Source: Patescibacteria group bacterium (lineage in GTDB: Bacteria > Patescibacteriota > Patescibacteriia > UBA2591 > UBA6264). Taken from it: a stretch of 23,116 nucleotides of DNA. The stretch lies in NCBI GenBank assembly GCA_018896315.1, contig JAHIMV010000056.1, forward strand, positions 1-23,116, given 5' to 3'. Positions 7,298 through 14,566 of this stretch are shown here, piece after piece. Under the pieces are notes generated by a model, which did no database searches, was not told the DNA's origin, and saw only the letters and a program-made list of their open reading frames with translations. Position 1 is the first letter of the stretch. Every line of letters starts with the position of its first letter. A program made the translations under genes and the position numbers.

Positions 7298-9118
7298 ATG
7301 AAATCATTGATTAAAAATTTCCTTATTTTCCTAATCATTTTTTTAATTATCTCTGGAGTCTTTAGTCTCTTAGGGAGTCAAAACAAGAGAATCCAAGAAA
7401 TCAGCTTAAATGAATTAGTTCAAGAAATTCAAGACGAATTAGTTCAAAAAATTACTATAGAAGAAAATCGTTTGAATATTCTCCTAATTGATCAAACACA
7501 ACAAATCACATTTAAAGAAGAGAATGAATCTCTTGTTGAATTATTAAACAATTATGGTGTTTCTCCTGAAAAACTTTCTAAATTATCTTTGGTGGTCAAA
7601 AGCATGAGGGGAAGAAACACTTTTTTTAATATTATTTTTCCCCTTCTTATTCCTTTACTTCTATTAGTTGGTTTAATTTATTTCTTTTCCAAACAAGTTA
7701 AAGGAGCTGGTATGCAGGCCTTTAAATTTGGGGAAAGTAAAGCGAGAAAGGTTAACCCTCAAGACAAGAAAGTAAAAACTACCTTTAAAGATGTGGCTGG
7801 AGTTCAAGAAGCTAAAGAAGAACTAAAAGAAATCGTTGATTTTTTAAAAAATCCTAAAAAATATATTCTTCTTGGAGCAAAAATTCCTAAAGGAGTTTTA
7901 TTGGTTGGTCCGCCGGGTTGCGGTAAAACTTTATTAGCCAGAGCAGTGGCAGGGGAGGCTAATACTCCTTTCTTCCATATTTCCGGTTCAGAATTTATTG
8001 AACTTTTTGTCGGAGTTGGAGCTTCACGCGTCCGAGATCTTTTCACTAAAGCAAAAAAAAATCTTCCTGCTATTCTTTTTATTGATGAGTTAGACGCTGT
8101 TGGTCGCCAAAGAGGGGCTGGACTAGGAGGTTCACATGATGAAAGAGAGCAGACCCTGAATCAAATCCTAGTTGAACTTGACGGCTTTGAACCAAATATT
8201 GGCTTGATTGTTTTAGCAGCTACTAATCGTCCAGACATTTTAGATCCGGCACTTTTAAGACCGGGTCGTTTTGATCGAAAAATAATTCTTGACTTACCAG
8301 ATATTAAGGGTCGTGAATCAATTTTAAAAATTCATGCGAGAGGAAAACCTCTTGACCAAAAAGTTGATCTTAGAAAAATTGCTGAGAGAACCCCTGGATT
8401 CACTGGAGCTGATTTAGAAAGCCTTTTAAACGAAGCTTCTATTTTATCCGCTAAAATAAATAAGAAAAAAATTGGTGTGAAAGAAATATTAGAAAGCATT
8501 GAGAGGGTTCTTTTAGGCCCTGAAAGGAAGAGTCATATTCTTTCAAAAAAAGAAAAACAAATTGTTGCCTTTCATGAAGCAGGACATGCTATTGTTAGTC
8601 ATGTTTTACCAGGGTGTGATCCTATACAAAAAATTTCTATTATCTCCCGAGGACAAGCAGCTGGTTATACTTTAAGTATACCTGAACAAGAAAAATTTCT
8701 TAAAACAAAATCTGAGTTTTTAGATAATCTTTCCGCTCTATTAGGAGGATACGTAGCTGAAGAAGAAACTTTTGGACAGGTAACAACAGGAGCTGCTAAC
8801 GACCTTCGTAGGGTAACTCAGTTGGCTCGTAAACTAGTAACTGAATATGGGATGAGTAAGGTGCTGGGGCCAAGAACTTTTGGTGAAAAAGAAGAAATGA
8901 TTTTTCTTGGTCGTGAAATTACTGAAAGAAGGGATTATTCTGAAGAATTTGCCGAAATTATTGACAAAGAAGTTTCTAGTTTTATTAAACTCTGTTATGA
9001 TAAAACTAGAAACATTCTTCAAAAAAATAAAGCAAAATTAGAAGAAATTGCTCAGTTTTTGCTAAAAAAGGAGACTTTAGAAAAAAAAACTTTTATCAAA
9101 ATAATGAGTAAAAAATAA
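7298..9118 (+). CDS. ftsH: ATP-dependent zinc metalloprotease FtsH
   Basis: Membrane-bound AAA+ protease that extracts and degrades misfolded membrane proteins and selected regulators. Two N-terminal membrane segments (about 5-25 and 109-130) bracket a small extracytoplasmic domain. The AAA module has Walker A GPPGCGKT (about 204-211), the pore loop FVGVGASRVRDLF, Walker B ILFIDELDAVG and the second region of homology AATNRPDILDPALLRPGRFDR. The peptidase part has the zinc motif HEAGH (about 426-430), with the later acidic ligand region present. 606 residues is typical. It starts 3 bp after rpsA and is probably translated from the same message. Confidence 0.96.
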   Translation: MKSLIKNFLIFLIIFLIISGVFSLLGSQNKRIQEISLNELVQEIQDELVQKITIEENRLNILLIDQTQQITFKEENESLVELLNNYGVSPEKLSKLSLVVKSMRGRNTFFNIIFPLLIPLLLLVGLIYFFSKQVKGAGMQAFKFGESKARKVNPQDKKVKTTFKDVAGVQEAKEELKEIVDFLKNPKKYILLGAKIPKGVLLVGPPGCGKTLLARAVAGEANTPFFHISGSEFIELFVGVGASRVRDLFTKAKKNLPAILFIDELDAVGRQRGAGLGGSHDEREQTLNQILVELDGFEPNIGLIVLAATNRPDILDPALLRPGRFDRKIILDLPDIKGRESILKIHARGKPLDQKVDLRKIAERTPGFTGADLESLLNEASILSAKINKKKIGVKEILESIERVLLGPERKSHILSKKEKQIVAFHEAGHAIVSHVLPGCDPIQKISIISRGQAAGYTLSIPEQEKFLKTKSEFLDNLSALLGGYVAEEETFGQVTTGAANDLRRVTQLARKLVTEYGMSKVLGPRTFGEKEEMIFLGREITERRDYSEEFAEIIDKEVSSFIKLCYDKTRNILQKNKAKLEEIAQFLLKKETLEKKTFIKIMSKK

Positions 9119-9131
9119 ATTATTTATTAAT

Positions 9132-10058
9132 ATGAATCCTGAATTAAAAACCATATTTAAAAATTCCTGGAATTTTGTTTGGCATCATCCATTTCTTTGG
9201 CTCTTTGGTTTCTTTGCTGCTTTTTTTACCAACAATGAAATTCATCTAATTATTGCTAATTTTCAACGAATAAATAAATGGGTGGACCAATTAATTATTT
9301 TTAAATCTCTTCAAATACAATTTCAAAACCTTTTAAATACTTTTACTCCTTTACAATTTCTTAACATAAAAACTAATTATCATTTAATTTTCGCTATCAT
9401 TATTGCGCTTTTATTTTTTTATTTATCCTTTCTTTCACAAATTTCTATTATCTTATCGGTAAAAAATCGTCATTTTAAAAAAATTTTATCTCTTAATAAA
9501 ATATGGAAAAAAAGTAAAAAATTTCTTTGGCCTATTGTTGGAATTTATCTAATTATTTTCCTGCTTATTTATAGCTTTTTATTTTTACTAGGCCTTTCTT
9601 TTTTCTATCAAGTATCTATTCCTTTTATTGTTTATGTTTTATTATTTATAATTTTAGGTTTTCTTGTTTCTTTTATTTCCAGGTTTGCTATTTGTTTTAT
9701 AGTTTTAGAAAAGAAAAAATTCTTTAATGCAATTAAAATGGGGTCTATATTCTTCTTTAAAAATTGGTTAGCTACAATTAAAATTTCTATTTATTTTTGT
9801 TTAATTACCATTTTAATCGGATTGGGTCTTTTCTTGGTTTCTATAGGAACAGCTGTTCCTTTTTTAATCTTAGTTGATCTATTTTTACGTTTAAATTTTG
9901 TTGTTGGTTTTTGGTTAATTCTCATCTTTTGGACAATCCTTATTCTTGTTTTCTTTTTATTATCAAGTTCTATTTTTTCTGCTTGGCAGTTCTCTGTTTG
10001 GACTTCATTTTTTGTACAACATCATAATTCCTCTGAAAAAAAACTGGAAAAGATGTGA
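9132..10058 (+). CDS. Polytopic membrane protein of unknown function
   Basis: 308 residues, strongly hydrophobic, with about six membrane segments separated by short basic loops (for example KNRHFKKILSLNKIWKKSKK). The opening ELKTIFKNSWNFVWHHPFLWLFGFFAA, a Trp/His-rich amphipathic start followed by a helix, is typical of a class of uncharacterised membrane proteins in small-genome bacteria that resemble DUF975- or YciC-like families, but I cannot place it. No catalytic or transport motif is visible. It lies 13 bp after ftsH and probably belongs to the same transcript; a substrate or partner of FtsH is possible but unsupported. Confidence 0.7.
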   Translation: MNPELKTIFKNSWNFVWHHPFLWLFGFFAAFFTNNEIHLIIANFQRINKWVDQLIIFKSLQIQFQNLLNTFTPLQFLNIKTNYHLIFAIIIALLFFYLSFLSQISIILSVKNRHFKKILSLNKIWKKSKKFLWPIVGIYLIIFLLIYSFLFLLGLSFFYQVSIPFIVYVLLFIILGFLVSFISRFAICFIVLEKKKFFNAIKMGSIFFFKNWLATIKISIYFCLITILIGLGLFLVSIGTAVPFLILVDLFLRLNFVVGFWLILIFWTILILVFFLLSSSIFSAWQFSVWTSFFVQHHNSSEKKLEKM

Positions 10059-10072
10059 ATAAAAAACAAATC

Positions 10073-10101
10073 TTCTTGTATATTTAAATTTTATACAAGA
10101 A
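10073..10101. terminator. Inverted repeat after the rpsA-ftsH operon
   Basis: TTCTTGTATA and TATACAAGAA form a perfect 10-bp stem with a 9-nt loop, starting 15 bp after the last stop codon of the operon. The stem has little GC and no long T run, so terminator function is likely from position rather than strength. Confidence 0.45.
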
Positions 10102-10334
10102 TAATTTAATCTATTAACATTTATTTAACACATTATCCCATCTTTTTCCATATAATTAATATTCTTAAACATCCTTTTTAAGCCCTTTTATTTAAGTTTC
10201 CCCTTTTCTCCACCTTATTATTACTATATACTATATATATAAATATATACTATAATAATATATATATATATAAACCTATCATACAAACCTTTCCGCCGAC
10301 AAATAGGATCTCTTAAAATTAAAAAAAATAATAT
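10102..10334. other. AT-rich spacer upstream of dnaN
   Basis: No reading frame of note. Positions about 10222-10273 are an almost pure A/T run of alternating TA steps. TTATCCCAT near 10134 is a poor DnaA-box match. A weak -10 candidate TAAAAT (10314-10319) lies 15 bp before dnaN without a convincing -35. Confidence 0.5.
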
Positions 10335-11453
10335 ATGAAGTTTTCATGTCTCCAAGAAAATCTTTCTCAAGGATTAAATACTTGTACACATTTAGCAGGT
10401 ACAAGCAGAACAAGTTTACCTATTTTGAATAATATTCTACTAACAGCTCAAAAAGGTTTTCTTAAAATTAGCGCCACTAATTTAGAAATAGCAATTGAAA
10501 CAAAAGTTAGAGCAAAAATAGAGAAAGAAGGAAAAATTACTATTCCAGCACAATTATTTAATAATTATATAGATCTTTTACCAAATGAAGCTTTAAATTT
10601 TGAAACAATTAAAGAAGAAATATCAATTAAAAGTAAAAAACAGAGCGCAAAAATTAAAGGAATTTCGTCTGATGAATTTCCTATTATTCCTTTAGTTGAA
10701 ACAAAAGAAAAATTTTTAATAGAAGGGATAATTTTAAAAAATGCTTTAGAAAAAACAATTTTTTCCATTTCTTCTTCAGAAGTAAGAGCTGAATTAAGTG
10801 GGGCTCTCTTTTCTTTTAATAAACCAGAAGTGAACAAATTAACAATTGTTGGAACAGACAGTTATAGATTGACCGAGAAAGAGGTTTCTATTAAAAATAC
10901 ACCATCTAAAACAATTAAAAATCTTATTATTCCAGTAAAAACACTTCAAGAAGTATTAAGAATTATTAAAGACGAAGGAGATGTAGATATCTGTTTGTCG
11001 GAAAATCAAGTATTATTTGTTTATAAGGAAACAGAACTCACTTCACGGGTGATTAACGGAGAATATCCTGATTATAAACAAACCATTCCCCAGGCAATAA
11101 GGACAAAAGCTTTAGTTAAAAAGGAAGAATTTTTAAGAACTGTTAAAGCGGCTAGTTTTTTTACTAAATTAGGAATAAATGATATAAATTTGAAATTTTT
11201 AGCCAAAGAAAATCAATTAATTATTTCTTCTCTTAATAGTCAGATTGGTGAAAATAAAGCAATTTTGCCGGCAGAGATCGCTGGGGAAAATAATGAAATA
11301 GTTTTTAATTATCGTTACTTAATAGATGGTTTAACTAATTTATCCGGAGATGAAGTTGGTCTAGAAATAGTTAATGATGACACACCTGGGTTAATAAAAT
11401 CGACAACAGATAAACATTATTTATATTTAATTATGCCGATAAAAAATAATTAA
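10335..11453 (+). CDS. dnaN: DNA polymerase III beta sliding clamp
   Basis: 372 residues, the ring-shaped processivity factor that tethers replicative polymerase to DNA. The three tandem clamp domains are visible as repeated folds: domain 1 opens MKFSCLQENLSQGLNTCTHL with TSLPILNNILLTA, domain 2 begins near residue 128 and contains the typical TDSYRLTEKE segment, and domain 3 begins near residue 250 and ends YLIMPIKNN, matching the canonical C-terminal YxIMP. The clamp is usually next to dnaA near the origin; here the gene upstream is an unrelated membrane protein and hup follows 42 bp downstream. No clear promoter or Shine-Dalgarno sequence precedes it. Confidence 0.95.
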   Translation: MKFSCLQENLSQGLNTCTHLAGTSRTSLPILNNILLTAQKGFLKISATNLEIAIETKVRAKIEKEGKITIPAQLFNNYIDLLPNEALNFETIKEEISIKSKKQSAKIKGISSDEFPIIPLVETKEKFLIEGIILKNALEKTIFSISSSEVRAELSGALFSFNKPEVNKLTIVGTDSYRLTEKEVSIKNTPSKTIKNLIIPVKTLQEVLRIIKDEGDVDICLSENQVLFVYKETELTSRVINGEYPDYKQTIPQAIRTKALVKKEEFLRTVKAASFFTKLGINDINLKFLAKENQLIISSLNSQIGENKAILPAEIAGENNEIVFNYRYLIDGLTNLSGDEVGLEIVNDDTPGLIKSTTDKHYLYLIMPIKNN

Positions 11454-11455
11454 CT

Positions 11456-11478
11456 TCCTATTTTTTAAAAAAATAGGA
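11456..11478. promoter_or_regulatory. Perfect palindrome between dnaN and hup
   Basis: TCCTATTTTTT and its exact complement AAAAAATAGGA surround a single central A, starting 3 bp after the dnaN stop and ending 17 bp before the HU ATG. It could be an attenuator, processing site or protein-binding site; there is no U tract after it. Confidence 0.5.
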
Positions 11479-11483
11479 CTAAA

Positions 11484-11490
11484 AAAGAGG
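11484..11490 (+). promoter_or_regulatory. Shine-Dalgarno site of the HU gene
   Basis: AAAGAGG five bases before the ATG at 11496. It is one of the few recognisable ribosome binding sites in the window, in contrast to the leaderless genes elsewhere. Confidence 0.6.
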
Positions 11491-11495
11491 TTTTT

Positions 11496-11771
11496 ATGAA
11501 CAAAAAAGAATTAATAGAAGCTTTAACAAAAAAAAGTAAAGTTTGTTCAAAAGCGGAAACAATTAGATGTTTAGATTCTTTCGTCGAAATTATTAAAACA
11601 ACCCTTAAAAAAGGAGAGAAGGTAGTTATCGCTGGTTTTGGAACATTTTCAGTTAAGAAAAGAGAAGCGCGAACTGGAGTTAATCCTCAAACTGGCGCAA
11701 AAATTCAAATTCCAGCAATGAAAGTCCCAAAATTTAAAGCAGGACAAGACTTTAAAAAAATTGTTAAATAG
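11496..11771 (+). CDS. hup: DNA-binding protein HU
   Basis: 91-residue histone-like protein that bends and compacts DNA as a dimer. Seen: the N-terminal helical dimerisation part (MNKKELIEALTKKSK...), the GFGTFSVKKREARTGVNPQTG core with the DNA-intercalating proline region (NPQTGAKIQIPA), and the C-terminal VPKFKAGQDFKKIVK. All are standard for HU. IHF is less likely as there is no partner gene and the arm is HU-like. It lies 42 bp downstream of dnaN with its own ribosome binding site and ends in a strong intrinsic terminator. Confidence 0.95.
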   Translation: MNKKELIEALTKKSKVCSKAETIRCLDSFVEIIKTTLKKGEKVVIAGFGTFSVKKREARTGVNPQTGAKIQIPAMKVPKFKAGQDFKKIVK

Positions 11772-11784
11772 GTTTTTAAACCTA

Positions 11785-11821
11785 AATTAAAAAAAGACTT
11801 TTAAATGGTCTTTTTTTAATT
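11785..11821 (+). terminator. Intrinsic terminator of hup
   Basis: A perfect 14-bp stem with arms of A-rich then GAC and GTC then T-rich sequence, 9-nt loop TTTTAAATG, whose 3' arm supplies the T run. A small palindrome AGGTTTTTAAACCT lies between it and the stop codon. Confidence 0.8.
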
Positions 11822-11927
11822 AAAGAAAGATTCAAATGGCTATATTAAAACAATGTAACGTTTTTAGATTTAAATCGTCTTAATTAGTAGTACTAGACTA
11901 GTATTTAGAAAACTAAAAATATTTTGT

Positions 11928-11966
11928 GCCAGGGTATGTCCAATTAAGGCCCCTGGCTTTTTATTA
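11928..11966 (+). terminator. Orphan rho-independent terminator
   Basis: GCCAGGG, a 16-nt loop and CCCTGGC followed by TTTTTATTATT. It lies more than 100 bp beyond the hup terminator with no gene in between, so it may end a small RNA or be a second-chance terminator. Confidence 0.55.
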
Positions 11967-12128
11967 TTACTCTAGCGAGACACTTGCCCACTGATATGGA
12001 GAAATTTTGCATTTGTTTGAGAAAATTGAATAATAATTTTAACGTTAAAATGAAAAAACGTACAAAATCGTGCTAAATTTAAAAAATCGGTCTAAAACCC
12101 GCATAAACAAAGTATTTCCAAAGGGCAA

Positions 12129-12151
12129 AAAATGGGGTCAGACCCCATTTT
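12129..12151. repeat. GC-centred perfect palindrome
   Basis: AAAATGGGGTC and GACCCCATTTT flank one central A. It gives a hairpin with flanking A and T runs on both strands, so it could terminate in either direction; it also resembles the short palindromic units found near REP/IS200-type elements, but no transposase is nearby. Confidence 0.5.
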
Positions 12152-12184
12152 ATTTCCAAAAATATCCACCATTTCTGTTTCGCC

Positions 12185-12298
12185 TTATATACAAGAAATA
12201 GGGATTTTGTATCCGATTTCTTTGAATCTTACTTGAGAAATAAGAATAGAATCGCCATTAACTATTTTATTACAAATTTCGTATTTTTCTTTTTTCAT
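12185..12298 (-). CDS. Possible 37-residue small protein
   Basis: Reading frame MKKEKYEICNKIVNGDSILI... ending KIPISCI. It is not recognised. The reason to list it is that its upstream region carries the same leader-like sequence that precedes the cassette gene at 21921-22817. It could be the remnant of a longer gene. A free-standing real protein is uncertain. Confidence 0.3.
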   Translation of the reverse strand: MKKEKYEICNKIVNGDSILISQVRFKEIGYKIPISCI

Positions 12299-12346
12299 AA
12301 AAATTTTCTTTTACTAAAATGTGGTTCGAGCCAATATTCTTTGCAG
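12299..12346 (-). repeat. Shared leader-like element, copy A
   Basis: Minus strand: ATTGGCTCGAACCACATTTT, then a short spacer and AAGAAAATTTT just before an ATG. It matches, apart from a few substitutions and a spacer-length difference, the element at 22836-22887. Both copies precede minus-strand reading frames. Confidence 0.55.
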
Positions 12347-12448
12347 AACTTAGGCCTTTACTCTTTTTAGTAAAGTGGAAAAGAAAAGATTTGTCAAGAA
12401 AAAAATACCCGTGAGAGCATTAAATTAATAGAAGTATTTAGAAAAAAA

Positions 12449-12712
12449 TTAAGAGTATAGATTACTATGACTATCTACGACAACGAAAATACATTCTTCT
12501 TCGCTAATAAATTTATAAATAGCTCTTAAATCTCCCGTTATGTTAATGCTCCGATAGTCAGTATATCTTCCTTTCAAGGAATGGTTATTAAGCTGAGAGT
12601 TAAAAGGGTTTTTTAAAAATAATTCTAATCTTTCCTGCACCTTTTTTTGCTCTCTCTTTTTTAATTTTTTATACTGTTTTTCAAAATTTTTGTGAAAACG
12701 AATATTCATCAT
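12449..12712 (-). CDS. Type II toxin, YafQ/RelE-family mRNA interferase
   Basis: 87 residues of the ParE/RelE fold, a ribosome-dependent mRNA endonuclease that arrests translation when freed from its antitoxin. Family blocks: N-terminal FHKNFEKQYKKLKKR helix, NHSLKG with His44, the strand RSINITGDLRAIYKF with Asp61, and the C-terminal VVDSHSNLY with His82. Against E. coli YafQ from memory, His50, Asp67 and His87 correspond to His44, Asp61 and His82 here, whereas YafQ His63 is Asn57; activity is plausible but not certain. The ATG overlaps the antitoxin stop by 4 bp. The start could equally be the second Met. It lies beside two tRNA genes, a common site for such accessory pairs. Confidence 0.82.
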   Translation of the reverse strand: MMNIRFHKNFEKQYKKLKKREQKKVQERLELFLKNPFNSQLNNHSLKGRYTDYRSINITGDLRAIYKFISEEECIFVVVDSHSNLYS

Positions 12713-12984
12713 AAAGAGGTAAAATGTTTCTTAATTTCTTTATTAGAAGAAAAAATGCGGGAAATATTTCTATTCCTCTGAATATCAAATTCTACTTTAC
12801 CTAAAAGATTTTCCAGTTCAGGAGACATTTTTGGAGTAATAGTAAAATATACTTCTTTATTTCTGACAAACTGTTTTAAGTAAGCATTAATTATTGCGCT
12901 TAAAGAAAAACCCATTTCCTTGGCAAGTTTCTGGGCATGAATTTTCACGTTTTTTTCAGTTTTAACGTTGATTACTGTTTTCAT
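12709..12984 (-). CDS. Antitoxin, RelB/DinJ family
   Basis: 91 residues starting MKTVINVKTEKNVKIHAQKLAKEMG. The N-terminal strand and two helices form a ribbon-helix-helix DNA-binding domain typical of RelB/DinJ, and the C-terminal part (FDIQRNRNISRIFSSNKEIKKHF) would wrap the toxin. I reject the longer frame beginning at 13128 because it runs through tRNA-Lys and the promoter. The start is set by a strong promoter 8 nt upstream. A palindrome overlapping the -10 box suggests autorepression by the antitoxin or the complex. Antitoxin precedes toxin with a 4-bp overlap, the standard order. Confidence 0.85.
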   Translation of the reverse strand: MKTVINVKTEKNVKIHAQKLAKEMGFSLSAIINAYLKQFVRNKEVYFTITPKMSPELENLLGKVEFDIQRNRNISRIFSSNKEIKKHFTSL

Positions 12985-13020
12985 ATACCTAAAGTATATA
13001 CAATGGTTAGTGGATGTCAA
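12983..13020 (-). promoter_or_regulatory. Toxin-antitoxin promoter with operator palindrome
   Basis: Minus strand: TTGACA (13020-13015), 16-bp spacer, TATACT (12998-12993), then 8 nt to the ATG. The inverted repeat ATATAC-CTAAA-GTATAT (12983-12999) covers the -10 box, the predicted transcription start and the first base of the start codon, as expected for an autoregulatory operator. Confidence 0.7.
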
Positions 13021-13070
13021 GAGATAATTGTGGAAAACTTTAGCAGGGTTCGTTGGTTTAAATAAAAAAA

Positions 13071-13143
13071 TACGCCCACCAGGACTTGAACCTGGAACCG
13101 TCAACTTAAGAGGTTGCTGCTCTACCAATTGAGCTATGGGCGC
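13071..13143 (-). tRNA. tRNA-Lys(CTT)
   Basis: 73-nt cloverleaf: acceptor GCGCCCA/TGGGCGT (one G-U), D arm GCTC..GAGC, anticodon loop CTCTTAA with anticodon CTT, T arm CCAGG-TTCAAGT-CCTGG, discriminator A. One mismatch at the base of the anticodon stem (G27-A43). CCA is not encoded. It lies 8 bp downstream of tRNA-Arg in the same direction. Confidence 0.95.
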
Positions 13144-13151
13144 TTATTTAA

Positions 13152-13223
13152 TGCCTCCGAAGGGAATCGAACCCCTATTTACAGTTCCGAAGACTGTCGT
13201 GTTATCCATTACACTACGGAGGC
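13152..13223 (-). tRNA. tRNA-Arg(TCG)
   Basis: 72-nt cloverleaf: acceptor GCCTCCG/CGGAGGC, D arm GTGT..ACAC, anticodon stem ACAGT/ACTGT with loop CTTCGGA (anticodon TCG), T arm AGGGG-TTCGATT-CCCTT, discriminator A. CCA is not encoded. Probably co-transcribed with tRNA-Lys. Confidence 0.95.
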
Positions 13224-13262
13224 CAATAAAACTATAACCCTTAAACAATAAAGTTTTTTTAA

Positions 13263-13294
13263 AATAAACCGGACTATTAAAAAATCCGTTTATA
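13263..13294 (-). terminator. Candidate terminator of the pilT transcript
   Basis: Minus strand AAACGGA, A/T loop, TCCGGTTT followed by ATTTTAAAAAAAC; the stem has one bulge. It lies between the pilT stop (13338) and tRNA-Arg. Confidence 0.45.
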
Positions 13295-13337
13295 TTCGTA
13301 GATTCGCATGTCATTTGTAGATTAGTGTCGCGTTTTT

Positions 13338-14384
13338 CTATTCTTTTAGAATTTCTTCAGGATAATTAGCATGAGCTAAAGCAGTTTTTAGGGTGATTGA
13401 TCCATTGCGATAAAGTCTTTTTAAGTTTTGTTCTAGAGTACACATACCTTCTTTACTGCTAGTTTGTAAAACAGATTTAATTTGCGCTACTTTGTTCTCG
13501 CGAATTAAATTAGCAGCAGCTCCATTGTTAATAAGAACCTCTCGTGCAGCAACCCTTCCGCCACCTATTTTAGGTAATAAATGTTGAGAAACAATTCCTT
13601 TAAGAGCAAGGGCTACTTGGAGCCGGATTTGCCCTTGTTGATTAACTGGGAAAATATCAATAATTCTATCAATAGTTTGTGGGGCGTTGGCAGTATGAAG
13701 GGTGGCTAAAACCAAGTGACCAGTTTCTGCTAAAGTAATTGCTAAAGCAACAGTTTCTAAATCTCTCATTTCACTGACTAATATAACGTCGGGATCCTGA
13801 CGAACAATATGTTTAAGAGCGGATTGAAAAGAAATCATATCTTGTCCCAATTCTCTTTGAGCAATAACACTTTTTTTTGAAGTAAAAACAAATTCAATAG
13901 GATCTTCTAAAGTAATAATATGACAAGCTCTTTTATTGTTAATATAATCAATTAAGGCTGCTAAAGTAGTTGATTTTCCACAACCAGTGGGGCCGGTAAT
14001 AAGAACTAATCCATCATGGAGGTCTGCAAAGTCATAAACTGCTTTAGGCATATCAATTTCTTCCATAGTTGGAATTTTGGGGCAGATTAAACGAGCTGCT
14101 AAGGCAAGAACATTTTTTTCCCAAAAGATACTAACCCTAAAACGAAAATCACCTTTAATTTGATAAGAAAACTCCAAATTTTTCTTATTAAAAAGTTCAT
14201 CTTTCTGGTTTTTATTAATTACAGGTTCTATTAAAGATAAAATATCTTTATGTTTAAGAGCGGGCCAATTTTTTACAGGCCTCATAACTCCATCAATACG
14301 AAAAAATACAGGTAAATTTACTGCTAAATGGATGTCGGAAGCTTTTAAAGAAATTGCTCCCTTGAAAATTTCTTCAATATTCAT
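13338..14384 (-). CDS. pilT: Type IV pilus retraction ATPase PilT
   Basis: 348-residue hexameric secretion ATPase that drives pilus retraction at the inner face of the membrane. Features: N-terminal PAS-like domain (ASDIHLAVNLPVFFRIDGVM), Walker A GPTGCGKST (about 131-139), Asp box ITLEDPIEF, Walker B-type DVILVSEMRD (usually VGEMRD), His box GHLVLATLHTANAPQTIDRIIDIFP, and the PilT-type C-terminus with QHLLPKIGGGRVAAREVLI (the AIRNLIRE-like region reads AAANLIRE). The last feature separates it from PilB. No other pilus gene is in the window. The start at 14384 gives MNIEEIFKGAISLKASDIHL; the spacer to efp contains a cloverleaf repeat. Confidence 0.93.
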   Translation of the reverse strand: MNIEEIFKGAISLKASDIHLAVNLPVFFRIDGVMRPVKNWPALKHKDILSLIEPVINKNQKDELFNKKNLEFSYQIKGDFRFRVSIFWEKNVLALAARLICPKIPTMEEIDMPKAVYDFADLHDGLVLITGPTGCGKSTTLAALIDYINNKRACHIITLEDPIEFVFTSKKSVIAQRELGQDMISFQSALKHIVRQDPDVILVSEMRDLETVALAITLAETGHLVLATLHTANAPQTIDRIIDIFPVNQQGQIRLQVALALKGIVSQHLLPKIGGGRVAAREVLINNGAAANLIRENKVAQIKSVLQTSSKEGMCTLEQNLKRLYRNGSITLKTALAHANYPEEILKE

Positions 14385-14441
14385 GCCAAATTTATTAAAA
14401 TTTCAGAGCGTAGCGAATTAAATTTTATTAGAAATTTGAGC

Positions 14442-14499
14442 ACCCTGTTAAATGCCGCTTTGCGGCAATTTCGCTAAAAGCGAAATTATTTAACAGGGT
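14442..14499. repeat. Cloverleaf palindromic repeat, copy 1
   Basis: Outer stem ACCCTGTTAAAT / ATTTAACAGGGT (12 bp, perfect), then arm 1 GCCGC-ttt-GCGGC and arm 2 AATTTCGC-taaaa-GCGAAATT with no unpaired bases at the junction. Flanks are GAGC on the left and AAAGGTTTT on the right. It lies between efp and pilT. A second copy with different arm sequences lies at 18746-18797. Confidence 0.8.
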
Positions 14500-14566
14500 A
14501 AAGGTTTTCTGACAAAAATTTCTGCAGTTTCGACAAGCTCAACCTTGAAATTTTTGAGAAAGCCCT
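14500..14566. repeat. Long imperfect hairpin next to efp
   Basis: AAAGGTTTTCT...CAAAAATTTC pairs with GAAATTTTTG...AGAAAGCCCTTT around a small GTTTCGA-caagc-TCAAC hairpin. It starts directly after the cloverleaf repeat and ends at the efp stop codon. Confidence 0.5.

Larger units (their letters stand above)
11822..12184. other. Intergenic region without a convincing gene
   Basis: Contains only structural elements: TACTAG-A-CTAGTA (near 11891-11903), the orphan terminator at 11928-11966, a 14-bp palindrome TTTTAACGTTAAAA (12037-12050) and the palindrome at 12129-12151. No tRNA, rRNA or known RNA family was recognised. Confidence 0.5.

Noticed and set aside
12985..13128. N-terminal extension of the antitoxin frame
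   Set aside because: It is antisense-free read-through of tRNA-Lys and the promoter; the RelB/DinJ domain starts at MKTVINVK.
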